Notes: generated by a model from the sequence alone, not told the origin. 37,334 nucleotides of DNA from Conidiobolus incongruus B7586 (GCA_000697335.1 JNEM01010363.1:1-37334); one strand, 5' to 3'. Counted from the stretch's first letter, positions 21,930-34,493 are shown. Numbers and translations: made by a program.

Positions 21930-24163
21930 ATGAATAAACTACATTTAATAGAAACTGAGTATTATAATTTATTACAATCTGATAACTCTGAAAATGATAC
22001 CAAGTTAGAAGAATTAAGGATAGAGTAATAATGCGATACTATTCTATGCTTTTATATTTTAATAATATTATATTAATTTAGATTGAGCGAGATTTACTTT
22101 GATCTTATAGTGGACAATGTAAATTCTAGTCAAATGTATAATTTTGAGGAAAGATGTTGGAAAATTGTGTTTTATTCACATTTAACCAAATTAAGGAGCT
22201 CATCACAAGTATATTATTTGAATTATTTTTTACATTCAATATTAATTGATCGCAATAGGATTCAAATGAGATATCAGAGCAGGACCTCTCGCTTCAATTA
22301 AAAGATTGGTTTTATTTCGGACTAGGCTATTTTAATTCTCTATTCTTATATATTGGTAAATCCAATAATGTGAATATTAATTCCTTTCCTTTTGAGCTAC
22401 TTAAATCCAAAGAATCAAAGCTAATTAACTTAGCTGAATCTTTGCAAAAATGCTTAATCAGTTTAGGGAACCTACATCGATACCAAATCCCTGCAGCAGA
22501 TCCTTCTTCAAATGGCTTCGAATCCGATCCTAATTTTAAACAGGCTGAGCAATGCTATTTAAGATCATCATTTATCAATCCTTTAAATGGGCGTGCGTAT
22601 AGTCAGCTCGGTATTCTAAATGCCAATACTCAATATCCTGTAAAATTTTTATTTTACTATTCTCTTGGACTGATTTGTGAGAATTCATGCATTATATCTG
22701 ACAAGAACCTTAAATTCATCCTCAACAAATATACTAATCATAGCCAACCACCTCAGGATGCGAAATCGAGTATATTGGTGCTTGAATATAAAATGATTGG
22801 GTTCTATGATCTAATAACCTGTCAAAATTCATGGGACCTTATTATTGATCGCGTCAAGAAATTTGGTCCGATATTTGTCGAGGATATGGAAAATCGTGCT
22901 TCTGATATTGATTCATTAATGGAAGAAACGTATTCAGATCCCCACTGGTCTGAAACCATATTCCACATCGTCATCATTCTTCTCTTCAATTGCTGGCGAC
23001 TAGCTCAATTTAAGAAAGATTTGCCCAACAACACACCATCATTTTGTATGGATATCCTATTCAAGATCCAGTATCACTGCTTCAAGCTCTCTATCAGAAC
23101 TATGAATTTGCTGATAGAAGATATTGGATCCAATTCCAGCTCCAAATTAGATTTGGTATCTATCTTTAGTGATTTTTGGATATCTAATAAGGAGCTGTGT
23201 TTCAGATTCTGTGAAGATAACACTGTTAAAGCAGAACTGCTCAACTTTATCATTAAAATTTCCAAGATATATAACTCGCTTTATCACATACATATGGGAA
23301 AATCTCAACTGAGTGTCGATGAACTTAAAGAGTTGCATCGAAGACCTTCTCGCCACGATTTCATTGTATGGGGAGTTCTCCCGTTAGCCAACTGCCACCG
23401 TCAGTTGGATGCCAACTATAGTACATTGACCAACAATGACTCTTTGGCCACAATGATTCTCATTGCCAGATGGTTTCAAATGGTCAATTCAGTGCATCAA
23501 TCGCCTGAATTCACTCTTTCATTTCCAGTTAATGCTCAGCTTCTTACCATAGGACACCAGAACCATGCAAAAGCACGTAATAAAGTGAATGATATGATGG
23601 TTAAGATGGCTGAATTAAGACTTCAGGACCAGGTAGAAAAACTTGAGAAAATGCTGTTGAAGAAGATTCCCATCCAAATCATACCCGATGCTCATGTATT
23701 ATTAACGCATTTCAATTGGGTAGAAGATTGGATTAAAAGGGCTAAAGTTCGAGTGATTATTACGAAATCAACTTTAGACGAGTTGGATGAGCTAAAAAAG
23801 GGGACAGACAATGTGAACTTTCAAGCTAGGAATATTGTTCGAAAATTCGATGCTTGGGGTACTAAGTACAATAAAGACAGAATATTTATTGATGCATCTG
23901 ACTACTCCAACCTCAATTTATTGGACTCTAAACACATTACCAAGGTTGAACAAAATGACCAATTGCTTGAAAGTTTTGAAAAATACCAATATTTATTGAA
24001 TGAACTGGCTAAAGTCACTCAGGATGTCAAGCTGAATGTCACGAGCAAATGGGAGACTTATCTGACTACCGACTCTCCTGCGCTCCTCGAATTAGTCGAC
24101 ATCTTTGGTCTTCAAGGTATTAAGGCAAATAAGGTGATATCAAAATTGAAGCAAAATCATTAA
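21930..24163 (+). CDS. EST1/SMG6-like protein with TPR-type domain and C-terminal PIN domain
   Basis: Three exons: 21930-22024, 22082-22208 and 22259-24163 (introns 57 and 50 nt), encoding 708 aa. The N-terminal half has the EST1/SMG5-7 fold signature: an R-C-W-K-I-V-F-Y-S-H-L helix, then C-L-I-S-L-G-N-L-H-R-Y and A-E-Q-C-Y-L-R-S-S-F-I-N-P-L-N-G-R-A-Y, the 14-3-3-like/TPR core. The C-terminal ~170 residues are a PIN domain. Acidic positions are visible at about D551 (I-P-D-A-H-V-L-L), E582 (L-D-E-L-D-E-L-K-K-G), D641 (Q-N-D-Q-L-L-E-S) and D679 (T-T-D-S). In SMG6, PIN cuts mRNAs during nonsense-mediated decay; Est1 of budding yeast lacks PIN and serves telomerase. The protein is shorter than metazoan SMG6 and its PIN is diverged, so nuclease activity is plausible rather than certain. 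No convincing TATA box is seen. Confidence 0.85.
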
Positions 24164-25556
24164 GTTGATTAGTATATCAATTAATGATAATATTTATTTA
24201 TTTGAATAATTCACTTGGCGTAATAAATATTATTATTAATCCATTTACTTTTCTTTTTTTCATTATATTTTACAAACATACTAATCGTTTTAATAAACTT
24301 TCAGATTAAAGCCAATTCCAGCGATCATCTCGCATTAATTCAGGTATCGTTCATACCATATTTTATCTCTTATTTTTCAATTGATCATTTTCTCAATTTT
24401 ATTTATTCAAAATTATTTAAAATTAAATTTGTTTTTTCAACTTGTATAATGGGTAATAACAAGTTTATAGCTTAAATTTACTTTGCAATTATAAATGAAT
24501 GCAAATATTCCAACGAATATAACTTAAATACTATTGAAAATTATTAACTTTGAAAATATAGTATAATTATACCTGAAAGCTTTATATAAAATAACTAGTT
24601 AGTAGAAAATTTTTTCAATTTGAATTAATGGATTAATATTATTCGATATAACAAAAATCCGTATATATTATTTTTATTGATATGCTAGGATCATTAATCA
24701 AAAATTTTTTAATATTAAGTATGTTCAATATATATTAATTAATATTGACTTAATTTATTAAAACTGTAAACATAAATATTTAAGATGTTAAATATTAATC
24801 AAAAATATAAGGGTTTGTACTTTAATGCAAAATGATCTAAGTTAATTATTTTCTTAACTTGTAATCCATAAAACCAATACCTTTTTTTCATTAAAATAGC
24901 AATATTTTTTAATATTTATATTTTTAATCATTATATAATATAGATTAATATTTGGAACCCTTTTATTCACAATATTCCTTTTATTACTTTGAATTTGAAA
25001 CAAATTTTTTGATCATCTTTTTAAAAATATAAAATAATAAAATAGCTTAAAATTTGAATCAATTAAATTAATTAACCTATGAAATCATAAATTATAATAC
25101 ATATTTTATTCATGTAAGCCAAAAGTAATAAGAAATTTTGTGTAACAAAAACAATATAATTGATTTTATAAAATTATTTAAATAATTTTAAAAATAAAGA
25201 TAATTAATATATTATTAAAAGTAATTAATTGTATAATAATTATAAAGAAGCAATATAAAATTAAAATTATATCAAAAATTAACTTAATCGAACCAATAGA
25301 GTGTTTCATTTATTGAATGTATGTCAATTTAGATAAATTAAATAATTTGGGTTCAGTTAGAAATTTATCCAATCTCGTCAAAAGCACAAATCAGGCAATT
25401 TGAGTGGTGCTATAAATAAATCTCTTACTGCGAATTAAACGAATTTATATTGAGCTTTTAGTCTCCTTTTAATCCTTAACATTTTAAAAAACTTTGTTAA
25501 TTAATTTCCTACTTTTTATCAATTTTAAGTTTTTATATTTTTTTTATTCATTCGTT
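24164..25556. other. Intergenic spacer with one exon-like block (24279-24343) and CHS7 promoter
   Basis: Mostly AT desert. A TACTAAT (24279-24285) followed by TTTCAG (ending 24304), 39 open bases and a GTATCG donor-like site looks like a splice-bounded exon downstream of the EST1/SMG6-like stop. The remainder up to the CHS7 TATA box (25411) shows nothing. Confidence 0.45.
25411..25418 (+). promoter_or_regulatory. TATA box of CHS7
   Basis: TATAAATA 146 nt upstream of the CHS7 ATG, followed by a T/C-rich leader, as expected for a fungal promoter. Confidence 0.5.
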
Positions 25557-26624
25557 ATGGTCGAGTTCGGTAAATACGACCAGCTATGTAAAGCAGGTCC
25601 ATTAACTGTCTGTCCCCTTCTTAGCAGCAGAGGCTTTCTTGGAATTGATCCTGTATGTTATGCAAGAGCTTTCGGTATCGGTGATCGAGTAGTATTTGAA
25701 GCTGCCACTTTAGCTGTTTATATTATTGCTTTATTAATGACTATCTTCATGATTTTATCTATCAAATCCAAATATACCGCTGTTGGTAGAAAAGAAGTAT
25801 TATTATTCTTTTATCTTTATGCTTTAATAACCATCATTTCTTTTTTCCTTCAATCTGGAATTATTCCCACATATCATGTATTATATAAAGTAAGATTACA
25901 TTCAAAAATCACTTATTTTTGGAGAATAATTACTTATTGATTGCTTAGTGGTTTACAGCTGCTCACATTGGCTTAATTACAGCTGCTTGTTGGTGTTTAT
26001 TTTTAAACGGCTTTGTTGGCTATCAATTCATTGAAGATGGTACTGCATTTTCTCTTTGGGTAAGCATTATTCAATTTAATTAATACCAATAGCTATTCTA
26101 ATGATATCCATTATAGTCTATCAGATTATCCAGTTTAGCAGTATTCTTAGCCAGTGGTGTTATTGCTTTAGCTACCTTCAATAGCTGGGGATTTTTCTCA
26201 CCAACCAATACTATGGGTTTATTCGTCGTTCATTTAGTTATTAATGGTGTTTTGTTACTTATTTACTTTATTACTCAATGTATTTTGGTATTCAGAAATT
26301 TGGACGACCTTTGGCCTTTGGGTAAGTCTCTTTTAGTTCATATATTTGACATAATTATTAATATTAAATTTAGGTAATATGATCTTGTCTTTATTATTCT
26401 TTGCTGCTGGCGAAGTTATTTTACTCCAATTCTCTTCAATGATTTGTGATTTAATGAAGCATTACTTTGACGGATTATTCTTCGAAAGTATTTTGACTTT
26501 ATTAGCTGTTATGATGATTTACAAGTTCTGGGATTCCATAACTAAGGAAGATTTAGAATTCTCTATCGGTGGCAAGCTTAACGTTTGGGAAGTTAAAGAA
26601 GTTGAAGATGGCTATTATCACTAA
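25557..26624 (+). CDS. CHS7: Chitin synthase export chaperone Chs7
   Basis: Four exons: 25557-25889, 25949-26059, 26117-26321 and 26374-26624, encoding 299 aa (yeast Chs7 about 316). Chs7 is an ER multi-pass membrane protein needed for chitin synthase III to leave the ER and reach the cell surface. Sequence signs are strong: an N-terminal F-G-K-Y-D-Q-L-C-K start, [10 protein letters not shown] in the first cytosolic loop, N-G-F-V-G-Y-Q plus [21 protein letters not shown], and a C-terminal [14 protein letters not shown]. About seven hydrophobic helices are visible. The frame is open upstream of the ATG at 25557, but the hydrophobic leader this would add is absent from the family, so 25557 is preferred. 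The family is fungus-specific and supports assignment of the window to Fungi. Confidence 0.95.
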
Positions 26625-27514
26625 AACTTTTATATTCTTTATATCCTTTATAATATTTCGTATATATATAAATACACTTTTTACCATTCAATTCTCAATC
26701 CATTATTTTTTAAATTGATAATATATTCATTTTCCAATTATACATATAATAGTTGAGTGTTTGAAAAATAATTCATGGTACACTCACATAATTCTTCTAT
26801 AAATCATCTAAAATGAATTTAAATAATATAATTCAGACTGATCAATTATTCAGTCTGTATATTTTTAGTTAATAATATTGAGCTAATTAAAGAGCTAATT
26901 GCTTGATAAGTATTTGGTAAATATTCTAGAGTTGAGACTTATATCTAAACCAAATTATAAGTCTCTATAATCGATTAATGTACAAATTCTTATTCAGTTT
27001 TTCCCAATAAATTAGCATTACCTAAGTTTATTAGGTTCAATTTTTTACTAAACAATTGCAATAATTTAAATTGATAATAATAAGAATGTGGTAGTTAAAT
27101 ATGCCAAAAATTATATTGCTTGTATAGTTTAATTGTATTATCCTTGTAATCAAGATGATAAAATATCAACAGAATAGATTTCCATAATTAGCTAAAATAA
27201 TAATTTAATAATAGATATATTGATATATTAAATAAGTTTGAATAAATACTCTAACTGATCTCTTCTGAAATCATATATCATTAATAAAAAATATTTATCT
27301 GATTTTACATATTTATCAAACAATTTGTTGATTCGCTAAAATTCAACTCTGTAAATATTCATCAAGATTGATATATTAATTCAAATTTGATTTTCCAATT
27401 CTATTAATCAATATTATTGGTATTCATCATTATAGTGGATAGCTTATTATTACAATATTAATAAACCTTATTTTTTTTGTTATAATAGGAGTTTGTATAT
27501 TTGATTTATAATTG

Positions 27515-27516
<2 letters not shown>

Positions 27517-27555
<39 letters not shown>
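27517..27555. repeat. (TA)n microsatellite, about 19 units
   Basis: The longest uninterrupted TA run in the window, 39 nt. Likely polymorphic; no function inferred. Confidence 0.9.
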
Positions 27556-27558
<3 letters not shown>

Positions 27559-29652
27559 TTTAGAACCATAAATAATAATGAAAGTTGAGGTTGTAAGTGT
27601 GATATCTTGTTTACAGTAATTGGACTTTGACTATAAAAAATCTGATTAATGACTGTAAAAGGTTCTAATGTTTAAATATTGTTATTTTATTTTATTCATA
27701 TGTAATATTTAAATGATATATTAAAACTTCAAAAATAACTGTACCTAAATATAACATTGACTATATAATTTTATGTTTATAATTGAACAAAAATAGTGAA
27801 CTTTAATATAATATAATAATAGGCATGTTAACTAATCGATTTATCCAAATTTTATAGTTGTGTATTTTTGGAATATCTGAATCATTCATTGATTATCTGT
27901 AAAAACTTGGATTAATATTAAAATATTTTCGGAACATTATGAAAATATTACCATTTAAAACATTTTATTGTTTAATTATACTCCAATTGTTTTTGATTTT
28001 AGTTTGATTTTTTAAATTCTGTCATTCTCAAACGTAGAATTATTTCAGTATTATTCCTGGCTTGAAAATGAAAATACTTAGTTAAGTGAAGATCAATGAT
28101 GTTTAATTATTAAAATACTTATATAAATATCTTTGCATTTCAACTGTATAATTACATTTGTATAGAGTGTTTAATAGAACTAATAATAAAACACCAATAA
28201 TATTTAACATAGTATTCAAATGATTACATTTGCGCCCAGAAAATATTACATACTATTCATATGTGTTTTTTTTCACAACATTTTGAAATGCTAAATTGAT
28301 ATAACCTCATATTTGATTTTATTAAGCTAAAATGCTTAAAAAACATTATATAGAATATAAATTATAACCTGTTATACATTAAAATCAATGAATTTTTCTA
28401 TAATCTTTTGAAATCATTCTACTAATTAAAAATATGAATTATTTTTTTAATTGATGAATCTAAAATTATAGTTTTAAAAATTGCAAATTTCTAACTTACA
28501 TATCAAAGATTTTAACTTTTACCTAATTCCACTGTATTAAATAAAAAAATGATCAGTCAGCACATCCCTATGTCAATATTTTTAATTTGTAATAAATGAT
28601 TAAATATATACGTGATAAACGTTTTATATTCCTCAATCTTCTAGAAGCTAAGATCCTCTGAATAACTCGTTAATTAGTTGGCAGCAATACGATTTCCCTA
28701 ATACAAAAAATATAATAAAATCTAGAATGCTTGGCTTTGTAAAATATAAGGTATTACCATTTTTAGAGATCTGAAATATAAGTTTTATTATTCCGAAATC
28801 ATCTAAATTTAGATATATAGCGAAAATCGATCAATGATTTTTTTCTAATGTATAAATTCAATATTATCAAAAATTTAAACTTATAATTAATATAATTAAA
28901 ATTTGTACAGTAAGCGATATGACGAGTGGTATTTCAAGGCAATGTTCTCCAATTCTAGTTTCCTATATTGTTTTCTAGACTTATAAAATATGGATAAAAA
29001 TAAGAAATAATTGGGACATAATTAAAAAAATTAGAAATTAGTATAAAAAGTTTAAATGATTTTAGTTGTTTTATATTACTATTCCTCTAGATTATTCTAG
29101 TCAAGAGGTTCACCTGAATACATGTCTATAGTTTTTTGAAATGTTCAACCTTATTCTAATAATTTAATCATCTGGCTAACATAATTCATCCATTATCTTT
29201 ACCAATCTGAAAAATTAATTTTAGATTGCCAATCAGATAAAACAAATTACGGACCAAAAAATAATCTCAATATTTAGTATTTTAATAATTCAGAGTTACG
29301 GACAAAGTTAACCAAAATAAATTTGTAATAATGGATAATAACAGTAGATTCTTGAAATAATTGCACCCATCAGTTTAAAATTGATTAGTGTTTGATATTA
29401 ATTTTCTTTGATTTATGGCTTATTCTTTAATATACACGTTATTTATTAAAACTTTTCTGTCGATTTTGTTTAATTTCAAATATATATGATTTATTTCAAT
29501 TGGATAACTAATCTGTTTCTATTGTTTTTTTTATATATATTAAAATACGGGTATTTAAAAATCTAACTAATAAGGATATTAGGATTTGGATTCCCATTAT
29601 TAGTTAATTATCCATAACAATTGCATAAAAAAGAAACCAGTTTTTCAAAAAT

Positions 29653-29660
29653 TATATAAA
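29653..29660 (+). promoter_or_regulatory. TATA box of the aminotransferase gene
   Basis: TATATAAA 101 nt upstream of the ATG at 29761, followed by an A/C-containing leader. The gene thus has a eukaryote-style core promoter even though its coding part looks bacterial in family. Confidence 0.5.
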
Positions 29661-29760
29661 AAGGTCATCAATCATCATTGTTAACCAAGAAACCGGCAAA
29701 TAAATTTTTTATTCACCTTATTTCTAACAAAGTATATATTCCAATACATCATCAATTTCA

Positions 29761-30942
29761 ATGACCAATTTAACTCCGTTCAGACTTGAAAGATTCTTTG
29801 CCAAATATGAATTCAAGACAAAGTATCTTATGTGTACCTCTGATCCCGAATCAATGACTATCAAAGAGCTCTTTGATTTGACTGGCAATAGCGAAGCTCT
29901 TTGGGAGGAGTTTAGCAACCTTCCACTTTGTTACACTGAATCGAGTGGCCATCCCGAGCTGAAACAACTCATTGCTAAGCTTTATCATCCTGGCAAAATC
30001 TCTGATCAAAATGTTTTGGTCCATACTGGTGCAGAAGAGGTGATCCTCACCGCATTTACAGCTCTTGTGAATCCACAAGATCACATCATTTGTGTCACTC
30101 CCTGCTATCAATCCTCGGTAGAAGTTCCCAAGACTCGCGGTTGTGAGATTGACGAATGGTCCGTAGAACTTAAAGATGGTAAATATATTCTGGATTTCCA
30201 CAAGTTAGAGGCCTTGATCCGTCCCAATACAAAATTAGTCGCTATCAACACACCTCACAATCCTACTGGCCTTCACTTCACTAAGGAGGATCAAGATCGC
30301 TTGGTTAAGATTTTGGAGCCCAAAGGAATAATATTAATAGCTGATGAGGTGAATCGACTTTCCGAACATGATCTAAGTTATAGAATTCCCAGTTTTGCAG
30401 ATGTATATTCTAATACTGTCTCAATCGGTGTTATGTCTAAATCATTGGCATTGCCAGGTATTCGTATTGGCTGGGCTGCTTCTCAAAGAACTGATATCCT
30501 TGATCAAATGGCTACCATTAAGGACTATACCACTATCTGTAATCCTGCACCCTCTGAATTCCTTGCTATTGTAGGTTTACGCTATGTTGATAAATTACTA
30601 AACAGGTTATTACCCATCTACCATCACAATCTTGGTCTCTTGGATGAATTTTTTGCTCAACATCAAGATAAATTCGAATGGATTAGACCTAATGCAGGAA
30701 TTGTGGCCTTTGTTAGGCTCAAGCCCGAATTTTGGAATAGCTTACTTCCTGGAGATGGTCCATTGGCTGAACGATTCTCAAAGGATGTGTTAGATAAAGT
30801 TCAAGTCCTTGTTGCTCCTGGATCACAATTTGATGCTTTGGATAATGGTGAATGGAGCGATTATTTCAGATTGGGCTATGGCCGTAAGAATTTACCTGAG
30901 GTGCTGAATGAATTTAAACGCTATATATCTTTGATTCAATAA
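29761..30942 (+). CDS. PLP-dependent aminotransferase, class I/II fold; bacterial-type family
   Basis: A single uninterrupted exon of 393 aa. Fold-type I features are in order: S-G-H-P-E-L near the N-terminus, G-A-E-E-V-I-L-T (phosphate-binding loop region), N-T-P-H-N-P-T-G (163-170), A-D-E-V (194-197), M-S-K-S-L-A-L-P-G-I-R-I-G-W with the Schiff-base Lys at 227, K-D-Y-T-T-I-C-N, and a late Y-F-R-L-G-Y-G with Arg370 as the likely carboxylate anchor. The start F-R-L-E-R-F-F-A-K-Y-E-F and the K-D-Y-T-T-I-C block are typical of a bacterial aminotransferase group, from memory. The Tyr that normally follows D-E-V and contacts the PLP hydroxyl is Asn198 here, which could change rate or substrate. 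The substrate is unknown. Lack of introns beside intron-bearing neighbours, plus family resemblance, suggests horizontal gain followed by adaptation. Codon use looks like that of the other genes. Confidence 0.85.
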   Translation: MTNLTPFRLERFFAKYEFKTKYLMCTSDPESMTIKELFDLTGNSEALWEEFSNLPLCYTESSGHPELKQLIAKLYHPGKISDQNVLVHTGAEEVILTAFTALVNPQDHIICVTPCYQSSVEVPKTRGCEIDEWSVELKDGKYILDFHKLEALIRPNTKLVAINTPHNPTGLHFTKEDQDRLVKILEPKGIILIADEVNRLSEHDLSYRIPSFADVYSNTVSIGVMSKSLALPGIRIGWAASQRTDILDQMATIKDYTTICNPAPSEFLAIVGLRYVDKLLNRLLPIYHHNLGLLDEFFAQHQDKFEWIRPNAGIVAFVRLKPEFWNSLLPGDGPLAERFSKDVLDKVQVLVAPGSQFDALDNGEWSDYFRLGYGRKNLPEVLNEFKRYISLIQ

Positions 30943-31661
30943 ATTTAATATCTTATAACATGATTTATATTATTGATAAATTTTTGTTTAAAATTATTTT
31001 AATAAATCGTATTAACTCTATTCATAAGGTTAATTTTAATCCCAGTTATAAATAAACCTCCATTAAAATTTTGACATTTCATTTTAATTAATTAATGAGT
31101 ATATATATATATATTATTAAATCCATGTAGTCAACTTTACATTTATCACCATTGTAATTGATCAGATGTATTATTTGTACAAAAAATGCATATAGTTTAA
31201 TATCATAATTGTCAAGTGTATCACTTGGATTGAATGGTCATTTGAAGAATTTAAAATATTTATATATTGATATTTAATTATAACAATGATATTTGAATAA
31301 TTATATTAATACCAAAAAATATATTATTAAAATATTTTGAATTTTTAAATATCAAAATATTTTTCAATTTGAATAAAATAAAATATCACCAAAAAAAATT
31401 CACATTCAATATTAACTTCAAATAATGTAAAATTGGAATTGGTGAATTTTTATAAATGATATAGTAACAAGTCCCACAACTGAATAAATCAAAAATTCAA
31501 TTCATTATCATTCTTCTTCATCATCCTTTAATTGAATTATAAAACAACATAGAATCTTTATTCTACGTCACTTTATTTGATTTAATTTAAATTAAACTAT
31601 TATTAATTAAATATAATATTATTAGTCAAAGTATTAGTGATTTTAATAAACACTTATTAAA
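30943..31661. other. Intergenic spacer aminotransferase to AP-1 gamma
   Basis: 719 bp of AT-rich sequence, with a short (TA)n run at 31100-31115 and the AP-1 gamma TATA box at 31538. No other feature seen. Confidence 0.6.
31538..31544 (+). promoter_or_regulatory. TATA box of AP-1 gamma-adaptin
   Basis: TATAAAA 124 nt upstream of the ATG at 31662, preceded by a TTCTTCTTCATCATCC-like pyrimidine patch. Confidence 0.45.
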
Positions 31662-34493
31662 ATGGGTTATTCCAGTTTAAAAGGTATAAATTTCTTGTTA
31701 ATATTCAATCAATTTATACCAATCTAAATATCTATTTTAGATTTGATTAAAGCTGTAAGAAATTGTAAAACTCTTGCTGAAGAAAGAAATGTTATTCAAA
31801 AAGAATCCGCTAATTTACGTTCTGAATTCAGGAATGAAAATATTGAAACTCGTGCAACCAACGTTAGCAAACTTTTATATATTCATATGTTAGGTTTCCC
31901 ATCCCATTTTGGTCAAATAGAATGTTTAAAATTGGTTGCTTCTCCAAGATTTACCGATAAACGAATGGGTTATTTGGGTATAAGTATGTTGATTGATGAA
32001 AATCAAGAAACTATTACTCTCGTTACCAATAGTTTGAAAAAGTAATTTTACCTCTAATTATCATAATTTATGATCTAATTCAATATTCTTTAATTTAGTG
32101 ATCTTAACCATACAAACATGTATATTACTGGATTAGCTTTAAGTACAATTGGTAGTATTGCATCTGTTGAAGTTTCTAGGGATTTAACTGATGAGGTTGA
32201 AAAACTGATGGAAAATTCTAATTCATATATTAGAAAAAAGGTAAAACAAGTTTGTCCAAGTTTGTAGAATTTCATTCTAATTTAATTTGAATTAGGCAGC
32301 ATTGTGTGCGATCAGAATCATAAACCGTGTTCCTGATCTTTATGAACAATATATCAACAAGGCTATCGCTTTATTGAGTGATAAGAGTCATGGTGTCATG
32401 CTCACTAGTGTGACTTTAATTGAAGAAATTTGTAGACTTCACCCCCATACTATCGATGAATTTAAGCAAGCAGTTCCTATCCTTGTCAGAAGACTCAAGA
32501 CTTTAGCCACAACCTCTAGTTTCCTTCCTGAATTAGATGTTAGTGGTGTTACTGATCCCTTCTTACAAGTCAAGATTTTGAAACTTTTACGTACCTTGGG
32601 TATTGATGACCTTGAAACCAGTGAATCCATGAATGATGTCTTGGCTCAAGTTGCAACCAACACCGATTCTACCAAAAATGCTGGAAACGCTATTTTATAC
32701 GAAACTGTTTTAACTGTGATGGATATTGAATCTGATTCCGATTTGAGATTAATGGCTATTAACATTTTAGGAAAATTTTTAGGTAACAAAGACAACAATA
32801 CACGTTATGTTGCTCTTACAACATTACACCGTGCTGTTAGTATTGATTTGGCTGCTGTTCAAAGACATCGTGATACCATTCTTGAATGCCTCCATGACGC
32901 TGATGTTTCCATTTGTCGTCGTGCTTTAGATCTTACTTATGCCTTAATCGATTCAGAAAATGTCAGAATATTAATGAGAGAACTACTCGCCTTTTTGGAA
33001 GTCACTCAAGATCCCGAAGTTAAGGCTGATATGGCTGTTCAACTTTGTATTGCTGCAGAAAAGTTTGCTCCCAATCGTAGATGGCACATCGATACCGTTG
33101 TCAGGATTATGAAACTTGCTGGTAATCATGTCCATGAAGATATTGTATCCTCATTGACTCGTTTAATCGCACACTCCAATGAGTTACATTATTACAGCGT
33201 TTCAAAGCTTTATCAAGCCTTGAAATCCGACTTAACTCAAGAATCATTAATTTTGGTTGGGGTTTGGATTTTGGGAGAATTATCTAATGTTTTAACTGAA
33301 TCTAATGTCATTTCTGAAGAGGGAGAAAATCAACAAAAAGTTACATGTAGCGACATCTTAGATTTAATGGAACAAATTTATTCCGTTAGACAAAGATTCA
33401 CTAATTCTTCAGTTCAACAATATTTGGCAACATCTTTAGCAAAATTATCTGTTCGTTTCTCTAATCAGCCTGATTCAGAAAGTCTTAAGCAGAGAATTAC
33501 TCAATTACTCCACAAGCTCACACAATCTAATGATGTTGAGGTACAACAAAGAGCTCTTGAGTACATTGAACTCCTTAAAATCAACCCTATGTATCTTGCC
33601 ATTTTGGAGCCCATGCCCTCTCCTAAGATTTCTGAAAATTCTAAACTCGCTTCTAGGGGTCATAAACCTCACCGCGCTTCAAGAAGTATTAATGGTGGTA
33701 GCGGTCGTAGTAAGAAATCATCCCAACAAAATCTCTTGCTTGACTTGATGATGGGTGAGGAACCATCTGATGCTACCAATGGTACAAATGCATCTACTCA
33801 AGCTTCAGGTGGATCTTCACTTGATCCTTTGGATGGTCTTTTCGGAGCCGGGCCTGGTGCACCAACTTCATCCTCTAAACCTCAAACTGACAGTATCATG
33901 GACCTTCTTGGTGATTTAGATCTTGGTCAACAGCCTTCCAGCACATCACCACCTTCTCAAACTTCTCACAATGTATCTTCTTCTAATAATGATTTATTCT
34001 CCTCATTCAACGCACTTGACTCTACGCCTACTCCCCAATCGTACACTGTCTTTGAGAATGACGGACTGAAGATTACTATGACTCCTACCAAGGATGCATC
34101 CAATCCTAATGTTACAAACTTTGAAACCCATTTCACTACAACGAATGGTGGTACAATTTCTGATCTTATGCTACAAATTGCTGTTCCCAAAGTAATCATT
34201 TTAAACATTTTTATTGAAATTTCGAAACTAACCATTTTAATTATAGTCCCAAAAGATTCAAATGCTTCCTCCCTCTTCCACCGTTGTTCAACCTGGAGAT
34301 AAAGTAACTCAAATTGTCAAAATATTGAATCCCACACAAGTAAATCTATTTAATATCAATTATTTTTTCAATTTAAATCTAATTTAAATTTTAGTCCACA
34401 ATCAAATTACGTTTAAAGATTAGTTTCCAATCTAACTCAGGTCCCAAAGAGCATTTGATTCAATACTCTGGATTTCCAGAATCTTTACATTAA
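31662..34493 (+). CDS. APL4: AP-1 complex subunit gamma (gamma-adaptin)
   Basis: Six exons: 31662-31683, 31741-32041, 32099-32240, 32296-34191, 34247-34339 and 34395-34493, encoding 850 aa (human AP1G1 about 822, yeast Apl4 about 832). The trunk begins with the family hallmark [11 protein letters not shown] and continues through an alpha-solenoid: R-R-L-K near 213-216, [24 protein letters not shown] Ser/Gly/Pro-rich hinge follows, with L-L-D-L-M and D-L-L-G-D-L-D-L stretches that may bind clathrin. The appendage (GAE ear) starts about 735 ([10 protein letters not shown]) and ends S-G-F-P-E-S-L-H. The protein is the large sorting subunit of the clathrin adaptor AP-1 at trans-Golgi and endosomes. 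The 22-nt first exon and two small ear exons are needed for a full-length protein. Confidence 0.96.

Larger units (their letters stand above)
26625..29760. other. 3.1-kb AT desert between CHS7 and the aminotransferase
   Basis: No open frame of note, no RNA gene and no long repeat apart from a long (TA)n run at 27517-27555. Scattered slightly less AT-rich words (for example near 28250, 28555 and 28650-28700) do not form genes. A TATATAAA at 29653-29660 belongs to the next gene. Confidence 0.65.

Noticed and set aside
28638-28647. CTTCTAGAAG palindrome, heat-shock-element-like
   Set aside because: A single 10-bp palindrome more than 1 kb from any ATG; not enough for a regulatory call.
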